From an uncultured Rhodospirillaceae bacterium (GTDB lineage Bacteria > Pseudomonadota > Alphaproteobacteria > Rhodospirillales > Magnetospirillaceae): DNA of 64,000 bases. Shown in pieces: positions 7,809 through 17,999 of the stretch (its first letter is position 1; each line of letters starts with the position of its first letter). The stretch lies in the NCBI GenBank assembly GCA_903899885.1, contig CAIULK010000152.1:1-64000 (forward strand), in the 5' to 3' direction. Both the position numbers and the translations under genes were made by a program. The notes under the pieces were generated by a model. It was not told where the DNA came from, searched no databases, and was given only the letters and a program-made list of their open reading frames with translations.

Positions 7809-9455
7809 ATGACAATCGAAGGTGTGGCCCAGGCATTGCTGGTGCTGGCCGGAACCGCCGCCCTTGGCTTGTTGCTGGGCGAGGCGAAGCTGGCCGGGGT
7901 GAAGCTGGGGGTCGGCGGCGCCTTGTTCGCCGGGATTGCGCTGGGTCATTTCGGCGTCGCGATCGACCCGACCATGCTGGCCTTCGTGCGCGATTTCGGG
8001 TTGGTGTTGTTCGTCTATACGGTGGGCGTCAGCGCCGGACCCAGCTTTTTCGAATCCTTCCGGCGCGACGGCATTGTCATGAATGGCTTGGCGGCGGCGG
8101 TGGTTGTGTTGGGAACGCTGCTGGCGGTGGCGGTCAACCGCTTCGCCGGGGTGTCGCTGCCCGCGACCCTGGGGCTGTTGGCCGGGGCGACCACCAACAC
8201 CCCGTCGCTGGCCGCCGGACAGCAGGTGCTGCGCGAGCTGGGCGGCGCGGACGCGGCGGCGGTTCCGGGCCAAGCCTATGCGGTGGCCTATCCCTTCGGC
8301 ATTGTCGGGATCTTGCTGGCAATGCTGGCGATCCGCGCGCTGTTCCGCCTGAACACCAAGGCCGAGGCCAAGGATTTCGAGGCCAGCCAAGGCGGCCCGG
8401 TCTGCGCCATCGAGACCGTCAACATCGAGATCCGCAATCCGGCGGTGATCGGCGCCCGCTTGCGCGATCTGGACGAGTTGAAGGCGATGGGGGTGGTGCT
8501 GTCGCGCGTGCTGCACGACGGCAGCCAGCATGTGGTTCACGCCGACGACGTTTTGGCCGAGGGCGATGTCGTGCTGGCGGTCGGGCCGCACAAGAAGCTG
8601 GACCAGCTTCGCCGCTTGTTGGGACCGACGGCGAAGGTCGATCTGAAATCGATGCGGACCGCCGACGTGACGCTGGAGCGGATGGTGGTCACCAACGCCG
8701 CCGTTTTGGGTAAAACCTTGGGCGAATTGGATTTGCGCGCCTCGCACGAGGTGGTGGTGTCGCGGCTTGACCGCGCCGGTCACGAATTGGTGCCCGATTC
8801 GATTTTGCGTCTTCAATTCGGCGATCTGCTGACGGTGGTCGGCGAGGCCGAACGGCTGGCCGAGGTGGCGCGGCTGGTCGGCAACCGCTCGAAGGCATTG
8901 CAGGAAACCCAGATGGTGCCGGTGTTTCTGGGTATCGCATTGGGGGTGGTGCTGGGCAGCGTGCCCTTGGCGGTTCCGGGTTTGCCCGCGCCGGTCAAAC
9001 TGGGATTGGCGGGCGGGCCGCTGATCGCGGCGATTCTTTTGTCGCGGCTGGGGCATTTGGGGCCGCTGGTGTGGTTCATGCCGCCCGCCGCCAACCATGT
9101 CATCAAGGATTTCGGCATCGCCCTGTTTCTGGCGGCGGTTGGCCTGAAAGCGGGGGATTCCTTTGTCCACACGCTGGTCGGCGGTCCCGGTTTGGTCTGG
9201 ATGGGCTGGGGCGCGGTGATCACCTTGGCGCCGCTGCTGGTGGTCGGCGCCGTTGCGCGGGCGTGGCTGGGTCTGAATTACCTCAGCATATGCGGCCTTC
9301 TGGCGGGCAGCATGACCGACCCGCCCGCCTTGGCCTTCGCCCAAGGCCTGTCGAGCAGCCCGGCGACGGTTCTGGGCTATTCCAGCGTCTATCCGCTGGT
9401 CATGGTGTTGCGGGTGGTGGCGCCGCAGATCGTGGCGTTGCTGTTATGGGGCTAA
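7809..9455 (+). CDS. AspT/YidE-family antiporter with TrkA-C domains
   Basis: A 548-residue membrane transporter with the duplicated architecture of the aspartate:alanine exchanger family: an N-terminal membrane half (about 1-180) ending in the GATTNTPSLAAG motif, two cytosolic TrkA-C-like domains (about 200-370), and a second membrane half (about 380-548) with GLLAGSMTDPPAL in the equivalent place. The ATG at 7809 follows a GGGGGA Shine-Dalgarno. The family exchanges small dicarboxylates or amino acids. The substrate here is unknown. Confidence 0.88.
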   Translation: MTIEGVAQALLVLAGTAALGLLLGEAKLAGVKLGVGGALFAGIALGHFGVAIDPTMLAFVRDFGLVLFVYTVGVSAGPSFFESFRRDGIVMNGLAAAVVVLGTLLAVAVNRFAGVSLPATLGLLAGATTNTPSLAAGQQVLRELGGADAAAVPGQAYAVAYPFGIVGILLAMLAIRALFRLNTKAEAKDFEASQGGPVCAIETVNIEIRNPAVIGARLRDLDELKAMGVVLSRVLHDGSQHVVHADDVLAEGDVVLAVGPHKKLDQLRRLLGPTAKVDLKSMRTADVTLERMVVTNAAVLGKTLGELDLRASHEVVVSRLDRAGHELVPDSILRLQFGDLLTVVGEAERLAEVARLVGNRSKALQETQMVPVFLGIALGVVLGSVPLAVPGLPAPVKLGLAGGPLIAAILLSRLGHLGPLVWFMPPAANHVIKDFGIALFLAAVGLKAGDSFVHTLVGGPGLVWMGWGAVITLAPLLVVGAVARAWLGLNYLSICGLLAGSMTDPPALAFAQGLSSSPATVLGYSSVYPLVMVLRVVAPQIVALLLWG

Positions 9456-9470
9456 GCGGCCATTGCGGCC

Positions 9471-9503
9471 GCGGCCAAGGGCGCGGACGCGCCCGCCCGG
9501 CGA
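9471..9503 (+). repeat. dispersed GC-rich palindromic repeat, copy A
   Basis: Begins GCGGCCAAGGGCGCGGACGC and ends CCCGGCGAGGG. The core GGGCGCG-GA-CGCGCCC is a perfect hairpin. It lies between the convergent antiporter and lrgB genes. Two related copies are at 17881-17914 (minus orientation) and 18842-18875. Confidence 0.6.
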
Positions 9504-9511
9504 GGGCAAAA

Positions 9512-10231
9512 TTAACGGAAGAGCGAAACGACAAACGGCAGCAGAATCGCCGTCAGTACCCCGTTCAAGCCCATCGCCAGCCCGGCGAAGGCGCCCGATA
9601 CCGGCGACATCTGCATCGCCCGCGCGGTGCCGATCCCGTGTGAAGCCACCCCCATCGCCACGCCGCGCGCCGCCGGATCGCTGACCTTCAAGCGGTCGAG
9701 GATCCAAGGGCCGAAGGTGGCGCCGGTAATGCCGGTAACGATCACCAAAACGGCGGTCAAGGATGGCAGGCCGCCGATCTGGTCGGCGATGCCCATGGCG
9801 ATCGGCGAGGTTACCGATTTGGGGGCCAGCGACAGAATCAACGGCGTGGTGCCGCCGAACAAGGCCGCCAACCCGGCGCCCGAGGCGGCCGCCAGCGCCG
9901 ATCCCGAGACCAGCGACACCGCCAGCAAGAACAACGAGCGCCGCACCACCCGGATTTGGGCATACAGCGGAACGGCCAGCGCGACGGTGGCCGGACCCAG
10001 CAGAAAATGAACGAACTGGGCGCCGCTGAAATAGGTCTTATAATCGGTCCCGCTGATCCGCAGCAGCACCACCAGCCCGGCCACCGCGATCAGCACCGGA
10101 TTGCACAGGGGATTGTTGTTCGACAGCCGGAACAACCCGTTGCCGATCTGATAGGCGATCAAGGTCACCGTCAGCCACAACAGCGGCGTGGTTTGCAGAT
10201 AGACCCACAGCTGGCCGACCGAGGCGGTCAT
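9512..10231 (-). CDS. lrgB: LrgB/CidB-family membrane protein
   Basis: A 239-residue protein with about seven hydrophobic segments and the LrgB signatures LAPKSVTSPIAMGIAD and VASHGIGTARAMQMSPVSGA. LrgB partners the holin-like LrgA. Members modulate murein hydrolase export or transport small acids such as glycolate or pyruvate. ATG 10231 overlaps the lrgA stop by four bases (ATGA). It is the last gene of a minus-strand series that starts with a binding protein at 15661. Confidence 0.9.
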   Translation of the reverse strand: MTASVGQLWVYLQTTPLLWLTVTLIAYQIGNGLFRLSNNNPLCNPVLIAVAGLVVLLRISGTDYKTYFSGAQFVHFLLGPATVALAVPLYAQIRVVRRSLFLLAVSLVSGSALAAASGAGLAALFGGTTPLILSLAPKSVTSPIAMGIADQIGGLPSLTAVLVIVTGITGATFGPWILDRLKVSDPAARGVAMGVASHGIGTARAMQMSPVSGAFAGLAMGLNGVLTAILLPFVVSLFR

Positions 10232-10584
10232 GGTGCCGCCTCGTCCCGATTGCGGGCCAGCCGTTGCCAAATCCAGCCGGTCACCCCGATGCTGAGGATC
10301 GTTCCGGGAAGGACCGCCGCCGCGACCGGCAGCCACTGGTCGGTCAGCAGCCCCAAATAAGTGACGATGCCGACCCCGGCCGGAATGAAGGCCAGCGACA
10401 AATTGCGCAGCAACCCCCCGGCGGTATCCTCCATTCCCGGCAAATTGCCGCCGCGCGCCAGCAGCAACAGGAACAAGACCCCCATTCCCATCACCGGCCC
10501 GGGCACCGGCCAGCCGAACAAACGGACCAGGATCTCGCCCGCGAACTGGCAGACCAGCAAAATCGTGACCGCGCCAACCGTCAT
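10228..10584 (-). CDS. lrgA: LrgA/CidA-family holin-like protein
   Basis: A 118-residue membrane protein with four predicted segments and the family motif FGWPVPGPVMGMGVLFLLLL. It overlaps lrgB by four bases, so the two are translated together. The upstream chemoreceptor gene ends 13 bases away, making cotranscription likely. Confidence 0.9.
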   Translation of the reverse strand: MTVGAVTILLVCQFAGEILVRLFGWPVPGPVMGMGVLFLLLLARGGNLPGMEDTAGGLLRNLSLAFIPAGVGIVTYLGLLTDQWLPVAAAVLPGTILSIGVTGWIWQRLARNRDEAAP

Positions 10585-10597
10585 CCGTCTGCCTCCG

Positions 10598-12568
10598 TCA
10601 GCCCGCGCGGCGGGTCACCTTGCGGAACAAGGCGCGTGACCGCTCGCGGTCGGTGCGGAAGGCCACATGCAAACGGTCCGCGCCCGTCGAGCGGGTTTCG
10701 AACTCGATGGTGTCGCCCGCCACCGCGATCTGGCCGCGCGTTCCGGCGGGCGCCGGTTTCGTTCCGGCCAGTTGGGCGCCGCCTTCCGAGATGTCGGCGA
10801 TGCGTCCGGTCTGGGTGGTGCCGTTGACGGTGATTTCGCAGGTTTGATCGACCGCCACGCGTTCGAACATCCGGCGGTCGGTTTCCTGGGTGCTGGTCCG
10901 CACCAATTGCACCAGCACGCGGCGCAATTCCGAGATGCTGTCCGCCACTTGAGCGGCGATGCTTTGCACGGTCGCCGCCTGACCGCCGGTTTCGGCGGCA
11001 TCGCGCGACACGCCCGAGATCAGTTGCGCCACCTCGCGCGCCGCCGAGCTGGTCTCGACGACGTTGCGGCTGATTTCCTGGGTGGCGGCGCTTTGTTCCT
11101 CCATCGCCGCGGCGATCGACGAGGCGACCTCATCGACCCGTTGGATGGTTCCCCCGATCCCCGACACCGCGCTCACCGCCGCGTCGGTCAAGGCGGTGAT
11201 CTTGCCGATCTGCCGCGAGATGTCCTCGGTCGCCCGCGCGGTTTGGTTGGCCAGATTCTTGACCTCGCCCGCCACCACCGCGAAGCCCTTGCCCGCGTCG
11301 CCCGCGCGTGCCGCCTCGATCGTCGCGTTCAGGGCCAGCAGATTGGTTTGGCTAGCGATATCGTTGATCAGCTTGGCGATCTCGCCGATCCGGCCGACTT
11401 CGTCGGCCAGCGAGCGGATGGTGCCTTGGGCGCGCTCGCCCTCGCTGACCGCGTCGGCGGTGACGGTGCCCGCATAGGCCACCTGCGACGAGATTTCCCC
11501 GATCGACGAGGCCAATTCGTGGGTGGCCGAGGCCACCGCCTCGGCATTGACCAGCGCCTCTTCCGCCGCCGCCGCCACCCCTTGCGAATTGCCGCTGACC
11601 CGGCTGGCCGAATTGGCCATGCCTTCGGCGTCATGGGCCATCGCGCCGGTATGGGCCGCGACCCGTTCCACCGCCGAACCGGCTTCGCGTTCGACCTTTT
11701 CCGCCATTTCTTGCAACGCCCGGCGGCGATCGACTTGCGCCTTGCGCTCTTGCTCCAAACGTTCCTGGACACCATAGGCCAGCTTCGCCTTGGTGGCGCG
11801 CAGCAGATTGGTCACCCGGTGGAACTCGGGCGCCGCTTCCGCCTCGATTTCGTGGGTGAAGTCGTTGCGGGCGATGGCGTCGAAATGCCGTTCGAAACGA
11901 ATCAGCGGGTCCCTCACCGCGTGCAGCGTGCGGTTGGCGGCCAAGGCGGTGGCGCCGATGCCCAGAACCACCAGGCCCGCCACCGCCGTTCCACCGGCCC
12001 CGGCCACGCCCATCGCGCCGACCGCCGCCAGCAGCGCCGACGACAGACCGAACAGGGTAACCAAGCGGCCCTTGATGCTGGTCATCGCCACCACCAGCCG
12101 GTGACCCAGCCCGGTCGGCACCGCCGCGCCGTCCTCGATCTTGACGCCCTTGGCTTGGCCCGAACGAACCTGGGCGTACAGCGCGTCGGCGGCGTCGGCT
12201 TGTGTTTTCGAGGGCCGGAAGCGGATCGAAATATAGCCGGTAACCTGTCCGTTTTCGGTGACCGGGGTGACGTTGGCGCGCACCCAGTAATGATCGCCGC
12301 TCTTTGCGCGGTTCTTGACCAGCCCCTCCCAGGGCCGGCCGGCCTGAATGGTTGTCCACAGATCGCCGAATGCCTCGGGCGGCATGTGGGGGTGGCGGAT
12401 CAGATTATGGGGGGCACCCATCAATTCGGATTCGGAATAACCGCTGACCTTGGTGAAGGCGGCATTGACGAAGGTAATCCGCCCGGCGGTGTCGGTCCGC
12501 GAGACCAACAGCTCGTTCTCGGGGTAGTCGGCGACCTCCCGGTTGGTAATCGGTTCATTCACGCGCAT
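10598..12568 (-). CDS. Aer-like chemoreceptor: PAS-MCP-PilZ
   Basis: A 656-residue receptor without a periplasmic domain. An N-terminal Aer-type PAS domain (about 15-125, with [19 protein letters not shown]) normally binds FAD or another cofactor and senses redox or energy state. Two hydrophobic segments near residues 185-215 anchor it. A HAMP-like region follows, then the MCP signalling domain with tip [20 protein letters not shown]. The last 85 residues form a PilZ-like domain ([27 protein letters not shown]), a c-di-GMP-binding fold. The ATG is one base after the stop of the upstream histidine kinase gene. Confidence 0.92.
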   Translation of the reverse strand: MRVNEPITNREVADYPENELLVSRTDTAGRITFVNAAFTKVSGYSESELMGAPHNLIRHPHMPPEAFGDLWTTIQAGRPWEGLVKNRAKSGDHYWVRANVTPVTENGQVTGYISIRFRPSKTQADAADALYAQVRSGQAKGVKIEDGAAVPTGLGHRLVVAMTSIKGRLVTLFGLSSALLAAVGAMGVAGAGGTAVAGLVVLGIGATALAANRTLHAVRDPLIRFERHFDAIARNDFTHEIEAEAAPEFHRVTNLLRATKAKLAYGVQERLEQERKAQVDRRRALQEMAEKVEREAGSAVERVAAHTGAMAHDAEGMANSASRVSGNSQGVAAAAEEALVNAEAVASATHELASSIGEISSQVAYAGTVTADAVSEGERAQGTIRSLADEVGRIGEIAKLINDIASQTNLLALNATIEAARAGDAGKGFAVVAGEVKNLANQTARATEDISRQIGKITALTDAAVSAVSGIGGTIQRVDEVASSIAAAMEEQSAATQEISRNVVETSSAAREVAQLISGVSRDAAETGGQAATVQSIAAQVADSISELRRVLVQLVRTSTQETDRRMFERVAVDQTCEITVNGTTQTGRIADISEGGAQLAGTKPAPAGTRGQIAVAGDTIEFETRSTGADRLHVAFRTDRERSRALFRKVTRRAG

Positions 12569-12569
12569 G

Positions 12570-14432
12570 TCAGTCCGCCCCCGGTGAAGTGTCGCAAGAT
12601 GCTTTCAAGGTCAGGAAAAAGGTCGATCCACGGCCCACCGCCGATTCGATCCAGATCCGGCCACCGTGTCTTTCGACGATTTTCTTGCAAACGGCAAGGC
12701 CGATGCCGGTGCCCTCGAATTCCTGGCGGGTGTGGAGGCGCTGGAAAATTCCGAACACCCGCTCGAAGAATTGCGGCTCGATGCCGATGCCGGTGTCATC
12801 GACGCGCAGTTCCCACAGATCGCCCTGCCGCGCCGCGCCGACATGGACCGCGCAAGGCCGGATGGGGTCGCGGTATTTCACCGCGTTGCCGATCAGATTT
12901 TGGAACAACTGGGTGATCTGAACGCTGTCGCCGACGATCACGGCGCCGGTCACCGCCTCGTCGACGGTCACGACGGCGCCCGCTTCCTCGATGCTGATCC
13001 CCAAATTGGCGACCGCTTGCTCGACTGCGGGGCCGAGGGGCATCGTGACCATGGGGGCGCCCTTGCGGTCGATCCGGGAAAAAGCCAGCAGATCAAGAAT
13101 CAGGCGGTCCATGCGCTGGGCGCCGTCGCGGGCGAAGCCCAGGAATTCGTGCCCCTCGGCATCAAGACGATCGCCGTACCGCCGCTCCAGCAAGGCCATG
13201 TAGCTGCTGACCATTCGAAGGGGTTCGCGCAAATCGTGGCTGGCGACATAGGCGAATTGTTCCAGCTCGGCATTGGACTCGGACAGCTGGCGGGTGCGCT
13301 GCTCGACCCGGCGCTCCAGCTCGGCGTGGCTGTCGTTCTGGATGGCGGTCATCGTGTTGAACGCCTCGGCCAGCTGTTCGGCCTCGCGCCAGCCGGACAC
13401 CGTGATTTTGGCGGGGGTTTCCCCGTTGGCGATGGTCCGGCTGATCGCCGTCAGCCGATGGATGGGCGCGATGATCGAACGCCCGAACCGCCACGCGGCC
13501 AAGCTGACCGCCGTCAGCAACAAAAGAAAGGCCGATCCCCCCGCCAGCCGCAAGGTCCGGGCTTGCCGGAAGGCTTCCCTACGGTCCATCTTGACGACCA
13601 TGCCCCAGCGCGGATCGGGCAAATAGCGCCATGCGGCGACCACCGTTTGCCCGGCGTAATCTTGGGTGATCCCCTGGCCGCGCCCGCCCGCCAAGGCTTG
13701 GCGCATCGGCGCCGCCGCCGTGTCCAACGCGATCTTGTAACGGAAAGCGTGCCCAGACACGCGGGGCAAATCGACGGCATAAAGAACCTCGCCGCCGACC
13801 CGTTGGGCCAAGATGGTTTCCCCGCTGGCGCCCAGCCCGGTGTTGTCGGTGGCCACCCGCATCATCGAACCCAGGTCCAGTTGCAGCGCCAAGGTTCCCA
13901 GCAAACGGCCCTGGCGCAGAACCGGCGTGACGACATAGACCGCTAGCCGGTCGTCGTCCTTGGAAAAGGGGCGGACATCGGTGATTTGGGTGTCGAGCAG
14001 CGCTATCGCCGCTTGGTGTCCCCGCATCAATTCGCTGGCGCCGCCGCCCGGTGCCGCGTCCACGGTTTCCGGATGGGTCGCCGAAAAGACAATCCGGCCG
14101 CCGACACTGGTTAAAACGATGTCGCGGTAATCCCCGCGCGCCCCGAAGGCCCGCAAACTCCGCGCGGCGTCGGCCGCGCCGGGACCGGACGCAAACAGTG
14201 TTTCGACCTGCGGCAACAGGATCAGGCTTTGAGCGTTCTCGGCATGTTCGTGCAGATAGACCGCGATCTGGTCGGCCTTCTTGTCGGCGATGATCGCCAG
14301 GGTCGAAAGGGTCGATGCCTCAAGCGCCGTTTGAAACTGGCCGAGGAACAGCGCGGTCAGCCCCGCCATCGGCACCAGCGACAGCAGAATGAACACGGCC
14401 AGCAGCCGGGTGGTGATGCCGTGCCCCCTCAT
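12570..14432 (-). CDS. sensor histidine kinase, Cache-HAMP-HisKA-HATPase
   Basis: A 620-residue kinase. TM1 is near residues 8-28, a periplasmic double-Cache-like sensor covers about 35-280, then TM2, HAMP and a coiled coil. The HisKA box reads [20 protein letters not shown] with the phosphoacceptor His. The HATPase shows N, G1 (DDTGIGI) and G2 ([18 protein letters not shown]) boxes. It has no receiver domain and no response regulator is adjacent. ATG 14432 overlaps the stop of the binding-protein gene by four bases (ATGA), and the next gene is a chemoreceptor. Confidence 0.92.
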   Translation of the reverse strand: MRGHGITTRLLAVFILLSLVPMAGLTALFLGQFQTALEASTLSTLAIIADKKADQIAVYLHEHAENAQSLILLPQVETLFASGPGAADAARSLRAFGARGDYRDIVLTSVGGRIVFSATHPETVDAAPGGGASELMRGHQAAIALLDTQITDVRPFSKDDDRLAVYVVTPVLRQGRLLGTLALQLDLGSMMRVATDNTGLGASGETILAQRVGGEVLYAVDLPRVSGHAFRYKIALDTAAAPMRQALAGGRGQGITQDYAGQTVVAAWRYLPDPRWGMVVKMDRREAFRQARTLRLAGGSAFLLLLTAVSLAAWRFGRSIIAPIHRLTAISRTIANGETPAKITVSGWREAEQLAEAFNTMTAIQNDSHAELERRVEQRTRQLSESNAELEQFAYVASHDLREPLRMVSSYMALLERRYGDRLDAEGHEFLGFARDGAQRMDRLILDLLAFSRIDRKGAPMVTMPLGPAVEQAVANLGISIEEAGAVVTVDEAVTGAVIVGDSVQITQLFQNLIGNAVKYRDPIRPCAVHVGAARQGDLWELRVDDTGIGIEPQFFERVFGIFQRLHTRQEFEGTGIGLAVCKKIVERHGGRIWIESAVGRGSTFFLTLKASCDTSPGAD

Positions 14433-15661
14433 GGCGCGGTCCCGCTGGTCAGGGCGGCGGTGATCGCGTTCCAATCCTCGCGGTCGCGATAGAACGGAAA
14501 GGGCGCCGGACGCACCGGATCGTCGGTGGCGGCGACCTGCTGGAACTGTCCGTCGGGGCGAACCTTGCCGATTCGCACCATTTTCCAAAGATGACGGGTC
14601 GCCGGGTCGATGGTAACGATGCCGGACGGGGCGTTCATGCTTTGGCGCAGGATGGTCCGGTTGACCCGGCCCGGATCATCGGAGCCCGCCTCGCGCACCG
14701 CTTGCGCCCATAGGCGCACCGCCACGTAAATCGCCTCGACCGGGTCGCTGGTCACCGCTTGGGCGCCGAAGCGCGCCTGGAACGCCGCCACGAAGCGTTT
14801 GTTTTCGGGGTTGTCCAGACTTTGGAAATAGGTCCAGGTGGCGTAGTGCCGGGTCAGCGCCGCGCCGCCGAAGCTGCGCATTTCGTTTTCCGCGACGCTG
14901 AACGACATCACCGGCACATCGCCCAGGCCCGCCTTGCGCAAGCCCTCGAAGAACGGGCGGTTGCTGTCGCCGTTGATGGTGTTCAAAACCACGTCGGGGT
15001 GCAGACGGCGGATGTCGTCGATGACGGCGCCGACATCATCGCTGCCCAGCGGAACGTAACGTTCTCCCAAAATCCGCCCGTCGGCGATGGCGGCCACGTC
15101 GTGGATGATGCGGTTGGCGGTGCGCGGAAAAATATAATCCGATCCCACCAGATAGATTCGCCGCCCGAAATGGTCCAAGGTCCAGCGCGTGCCGGGGATG
15201 ATCTGCTGATTGGGGGCGGCGCCGGTATGGACGATGGCGTCCGACTCCTCCAATCCCTCGTACTGAACCGCATAAAACATCAGATGATGCAAGCCTTCGA
15301 CCACCGGTTTGACCGCCTTGCGGCAGGCCGATGTCCAGCAGGCGAAAACGGCGCTGACATGCTGGTCCTTGATCAGCCGCGCGGCTTCGGCGGCGAAGAC
15401 CGGCCAGTCGGACTGGCCGTCGGCCACCACCATCTCGACCCGCCGGCCCAAAAGGCCGCCGTCCGCGTTGATTTCCTCAACCCCCAGACGGACGGCATCG
15501 AGCAACGGGCGTTCGCTGTCGGCCATTGTTCCGGTTAGCGAATAAACCACCCCGATCCGGATCGGCGGCGCGGATTGGCGCAGCGCGCCCAGCAGCGCAC
15601 CCGAAAAAAGAAGGACGGCGAAACCACCTATCAGGGAAAGGGCAACCTGTTTGCGCATCAC
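14429..15661 (-). CDS. periplasmic urea/amide-type binding protein
   Basis: A 410-residue type I periplasmic binding protein related to UrtA/FmdD/AmiC ([60 protein letters not shown]). The N-terminal 28 residues form a hydrophobic segment without an obvious cleavage site or lipobox, so it may stay membrane-anchored. No ABC permease or ATPase genes are near. It is coupled to a histidine kinase and a chemoreceptor, so its role is probably ligand presentation to a sensor rather than uptake. An ATG at 15658 is an equally good start. Confidence 0.85.
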   Translation of the reverse strand: MMRKQVALSLIGGFAVLLFSGALLGALRQSAPPIRIGVVYSLTGTMADSERPLLDAVRLGVEEINADGGLLGRRVEMVVADGQSDWPVFAAEAARLIKDQHVSAVFACWTSACRKAVKPVVEGLHHLMFYAVQYEGLEESDAIVHTGAAPNQQIIPGTRWTLDHFGRRIYLVGSDYIFPRTANRIIHDVAAIADGRILGERYVPLGSDDVGAVIDDIRRLHPDVVLNTINGDSNRPFFEGLRKAGLGDVPVMSFSVAENEMRSFGGAALTRHYATWTYFQSLDNPENKRFVAAFQARFGAQAVTSDPVEAIYVAVRLWAQAVREAGSDDPGRVNRTILRQSMNAPSGIVTIDPATRHLWKMVRIGKVRPDGQFQQVAATDDPVRPAPFPFYRDREDWNAITAALTSGTAP

Positions 15662-15802
15662 TTCGTCCGGTTCCGAAGCGATCAGACTACCCCATTGTTC
15701 AAGAGGGCCAAAGCGCGCGATTGGATAATAATCACAGCTTTATTTTACCTGTTTGTGTGGGGTAAAGTCCGCCCCCAGGGACAGGCGGGCGGGACCAAAC
15801 CC

Positions 15803-17833
15803 ATGCGGATCACCTTGAAGGCACGAATGATGGCGACGCTGGTTGTCGTCATGGCGGTATTGTCGCTGTTGGGTGGACGCATCCTGATCGACACGTGGCA
15901 GGCGCGCGACAGCGCCGTCCGGTTGGAGGGGATGATCCGGCTGTCGGTCGCGGCGGCCGAGGTGGCGCACGAGCTGCAAAAGGAACGTGGCGGCAGCGCG
16001 ATCTATCTGAACAGCCACGGCCAGAAATTCGGGCCCGAGGTGGCGGCGCAACTGGGACGCTCGGACCAAGCCGCCGCCGGGTTCCAAACGACCCTGGCGT
16101 CGGACTCGCTGGCGGACGCGGTGCAAGAACAGGCGGCGCGGACCGTCGCCGCGCTGGGCGAACTTGCCAGTCTTCGAACCCGCGTGCGCGGTCTGAATAT
16201 CGAGAGCGCCGCCTCGTTCGCCGCCTATACGGACGTGATCACCGGCCTGTTGCGGATGGCCGAATTGTCGCAGGCCCAAGCGGGCGACGGCGCCATCGCG
16301 CGCAAGGCGATGGGGTATGTCAGCCTGTTACAGGCCAAGGAACGGGCCGGGCGGGAGCGCGGCATCGGCGCCGCCGGATTCACGGCGGGCAAGTTCGACA
16401 GCGCGTTGTACAGCCGTTTTTCCGCGCTGGCCGGGGCCGAGGACGCCTTCCTGGCCGGTCTTCGCGCCGCCGGTTCGCCCGACGCCGTGGCCCAGGTGAA
16501 GGCGATGGAGGACGGCCCGGGGGCGGCGGTCGGGCGCTTGCGGCAGGTGGCGATGGACAGCGTGACCGGCGCCGGGGTTGGCGACATCACCGGTCCGGTT
16601 TGGTTCGAGGCGGCCAGTGCCCGCATCGATGTTCTCAAGGGGATCGAGGACCGCTTGGCCGCCGAGCTGTTGGCCGATGTGCAAGCGGTCCGCGCGCGCG
16701 CGGAAATGCGTCTTGCCGTCAGCCTTGCCGAGGTGGTGATCGCCACCGTGCTGGTCGCCCTGCTGGTGGTGACCACGGTCCGCCGCGTGGTTGGGGGAAC
16801 CCAAGGGCTGCGCGGCGCGATAACCGGGCTGATGACCACGGGCGATCTGTCGATCCGCGCCGATATCGGCGGTCATGATGAATTGTCGCAGGCGGCGGAC
16901 GCCTTGAACGGGTTGTTGGGCGATTTGAGCGATGTGATCGGTGCCATCAATGCGGCGATGGAGCGGGTGGCGGCCAACGACCTGTCGGCCCGCGTCGAGA
17001 TCGCGGCCAAGGGCGATGCCGATCATTTGAAAAACAACATCAATCACTCGTTGACCACGCTGGCCGGGGCGTTCGGGGGCATTGCGACGAGTATCCGGCA
17101 GGTCGCGGTTGCCGCCAATCAGGCCTCGACGGCGGTCGGCCAAATCGCCAACGGCGCGGCGGACCAAATGGGTGCGCTGAACGGCATTTTCAACGCGCTG
17201 GAACAGGCGTCGCGGTCGGTCGATCTCGTTTCGGAAAGTGCCCGGACCTCGAGTGCCCACGCACGCGAGGCGGCGATGCTGGTCGAAAAGGGCGGTCAGC
17301 AGATCGACCACATGGTCGAAACGGTCAATGCCATCGCGGTGTCGAGCGCGCAAATCGCCAAAATCACCGACGTGATTTCCGGGATCGCCCGGCAAACCAA
17401 CATGCTGTCGCTGAACGCCTCGATCGAGGCGGCGCGCGCGGGCGAGGCGGGCAAGGGCTTTGCCGTGGTCGCCGAGGAGGTCGGGCGTTTGGCCGATCAT
17501 TCCGGCAAATCGGTCGGCGAAATCATCGGGCTGACCGCGACGGCGGCGGACGAAACCCGCCGCGGCGTCGAAATGGGCCGGCAAGTGCGCGCCGCGATCG
17601 GCCAGATCGCCGCCGGGGTCGCCCAAAACGACCGGATGGCGGGCGGCATCGCCAGTGCCTTGGAAGAGCAACAGACGGCGGTGGGCAATATCCGCCAGGC
17701 GGTCGATCATCTGAAGGCGATCGGTGAAGGCAACGCCGCCGCCGCCGAGGAAATCTCGGCCACGATGGTCGAGATGGCCCGCCTCGCCGATGGCACAAGG
17801 CAAGACCTGGCGCGGTTTAAACTTGTTTCTTAA
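15803..17833 (+). CDS. NIT-domain methyl-accepting chemotaxis protein
   Basis: A 676-residue chemoreceptor. TM1 is about residues 9-25. A large periplasmic all-helical NIT-type domain follows (about 35-300, with the family's [13 protein letters not shown] and [13 protein letters not shown] stretches), then TM2 near 305-330, HAMP (plus a second HAMP-like repeat) and the MCP signalling domain. The tip reads [20 protein letters not shown] near residue 525. NIT domains are associated with nitrate/nitrite sensing; the ligand here is inferred. The gene is divergent from the binding-protein gene. The ATG at 15803 is set by the TM1 start. Confidence 0.9.
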   Translation: MRITLKARMMATLVVVMAVLSLLGGRILIDTWQARDSAVRLEGMIRLSVAAAEVAHELQKERGGSAIYLNSHGQKFGPEVAAQLGRSDQAAAGFQTTLASDSLADAVQEQAARTVAALGELASLRTRVRGLNIESAASFAAYTDVITGLLRMAELSQAQAGDGAIARKAMGYVSLLQAKERAGRERGIGAAGFTAGKFDSALYSRFSALAGAEDAFLAGLRAAGSPDAVAQVKAMEDGPGAAVGRLRQVAMDSVTGAGVGDITGPVWFEAASARIDVLKGIEDRLAAELLADVQAVRARAEMRLAVSLAEVVIATVLVALLVVTTVRRVVGGTQGLRGAITGLMTTGDLSIRADIGGHDELSQAADALNGLLGDLSDVIGAINAAMERVAANDLSARVEIAAKGDADHLKNNINHSLTTLAGAFGGIATSIRQVAVAANQASTAVGQIANGAADQMGALNGIFNALEQASRSVDLVSESARTSSAHAREAAMLVEKGGQQIDHMVETVNAIAVSSAQIAKITDVISGIARQTNMLSLNASIEAARAGEAGKGFAVVAEEVGRLADHSGKSVGEIIGLTATAADETRRGVEMGRQVRAAIGQIAAGVAQNDRMAGGIASALEEQQTAVGNIRQAVDHLKAIGEGNAAAAEEISATMVEMARLADGTRQDLARFKLVS

Positions 17834-17866
17834 AGCATGATGCAAACAGATTGCATCATGCTTTAA
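17830..17866. repeat. perfect 16-bp inverted repeat at the chemoreceptor stop
   Basis: TTAAAGCATGATGCAA (17830-17845) and its exact complement TTGCATCATGCTTTAA (17851-17866) are separated by ACAGA. The left arm contains the TAA stop of the chemoreceptor. No T tract follows, so a standard Rho-independent terminator is unlikely. It resembles the palindromic intergenic elements common in alphaproteobacteria. Confidence 0.75.
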
Positions 17867-17880
17867 GCCTTCTGTATCCC

Positions 17881-17914
17881 CTCGCCGGGCGCGCGCCTCC
17901 GCGCGCTTGGCCGC
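17881..17914 (-). repeat. dispersed GC-rich palindromic repeat, copy B
   Basis: On the minus strand this reads GCGGCCAAGCGCGCGGAGGC and ends GCGCCCGGCGAG, closely matching copy A at 9471 and copy C at 18842. It lies between the chemoreceptor and ubiE. Confidence 0.6.
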
Positions 17915-17916
17915 TG

Positions 17917-17950
17917 GAGCGAAGTGATTCAATCTGAAATCCCTTCGCTC
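17917..17950. repeat. imperfect hairpin upstream of ubiE
   Basis: GAGCGAAG (17917-17924) pairs with CTTCGCTC (17943-17950), and an inner GATT/AATC pair extends the stem. It forms a composite intergenic block with the perfect inverted repeat and repeat copy B just upstream. Confidence 0.5.
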
Positions 17951-17999
17951 TAAGAAAGCGGTCGCCCCGAGGGTGGGGCTTGGTTTATTGTGCGGCCCC

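Noticed and set aside
10667-12916. A plus-strand open frame of 749 codons
   Set aside because: It mirrors the PAS/MCP/PilZ receptor and part of the histidine kinase; composition is typical of a GC-rich shadow.
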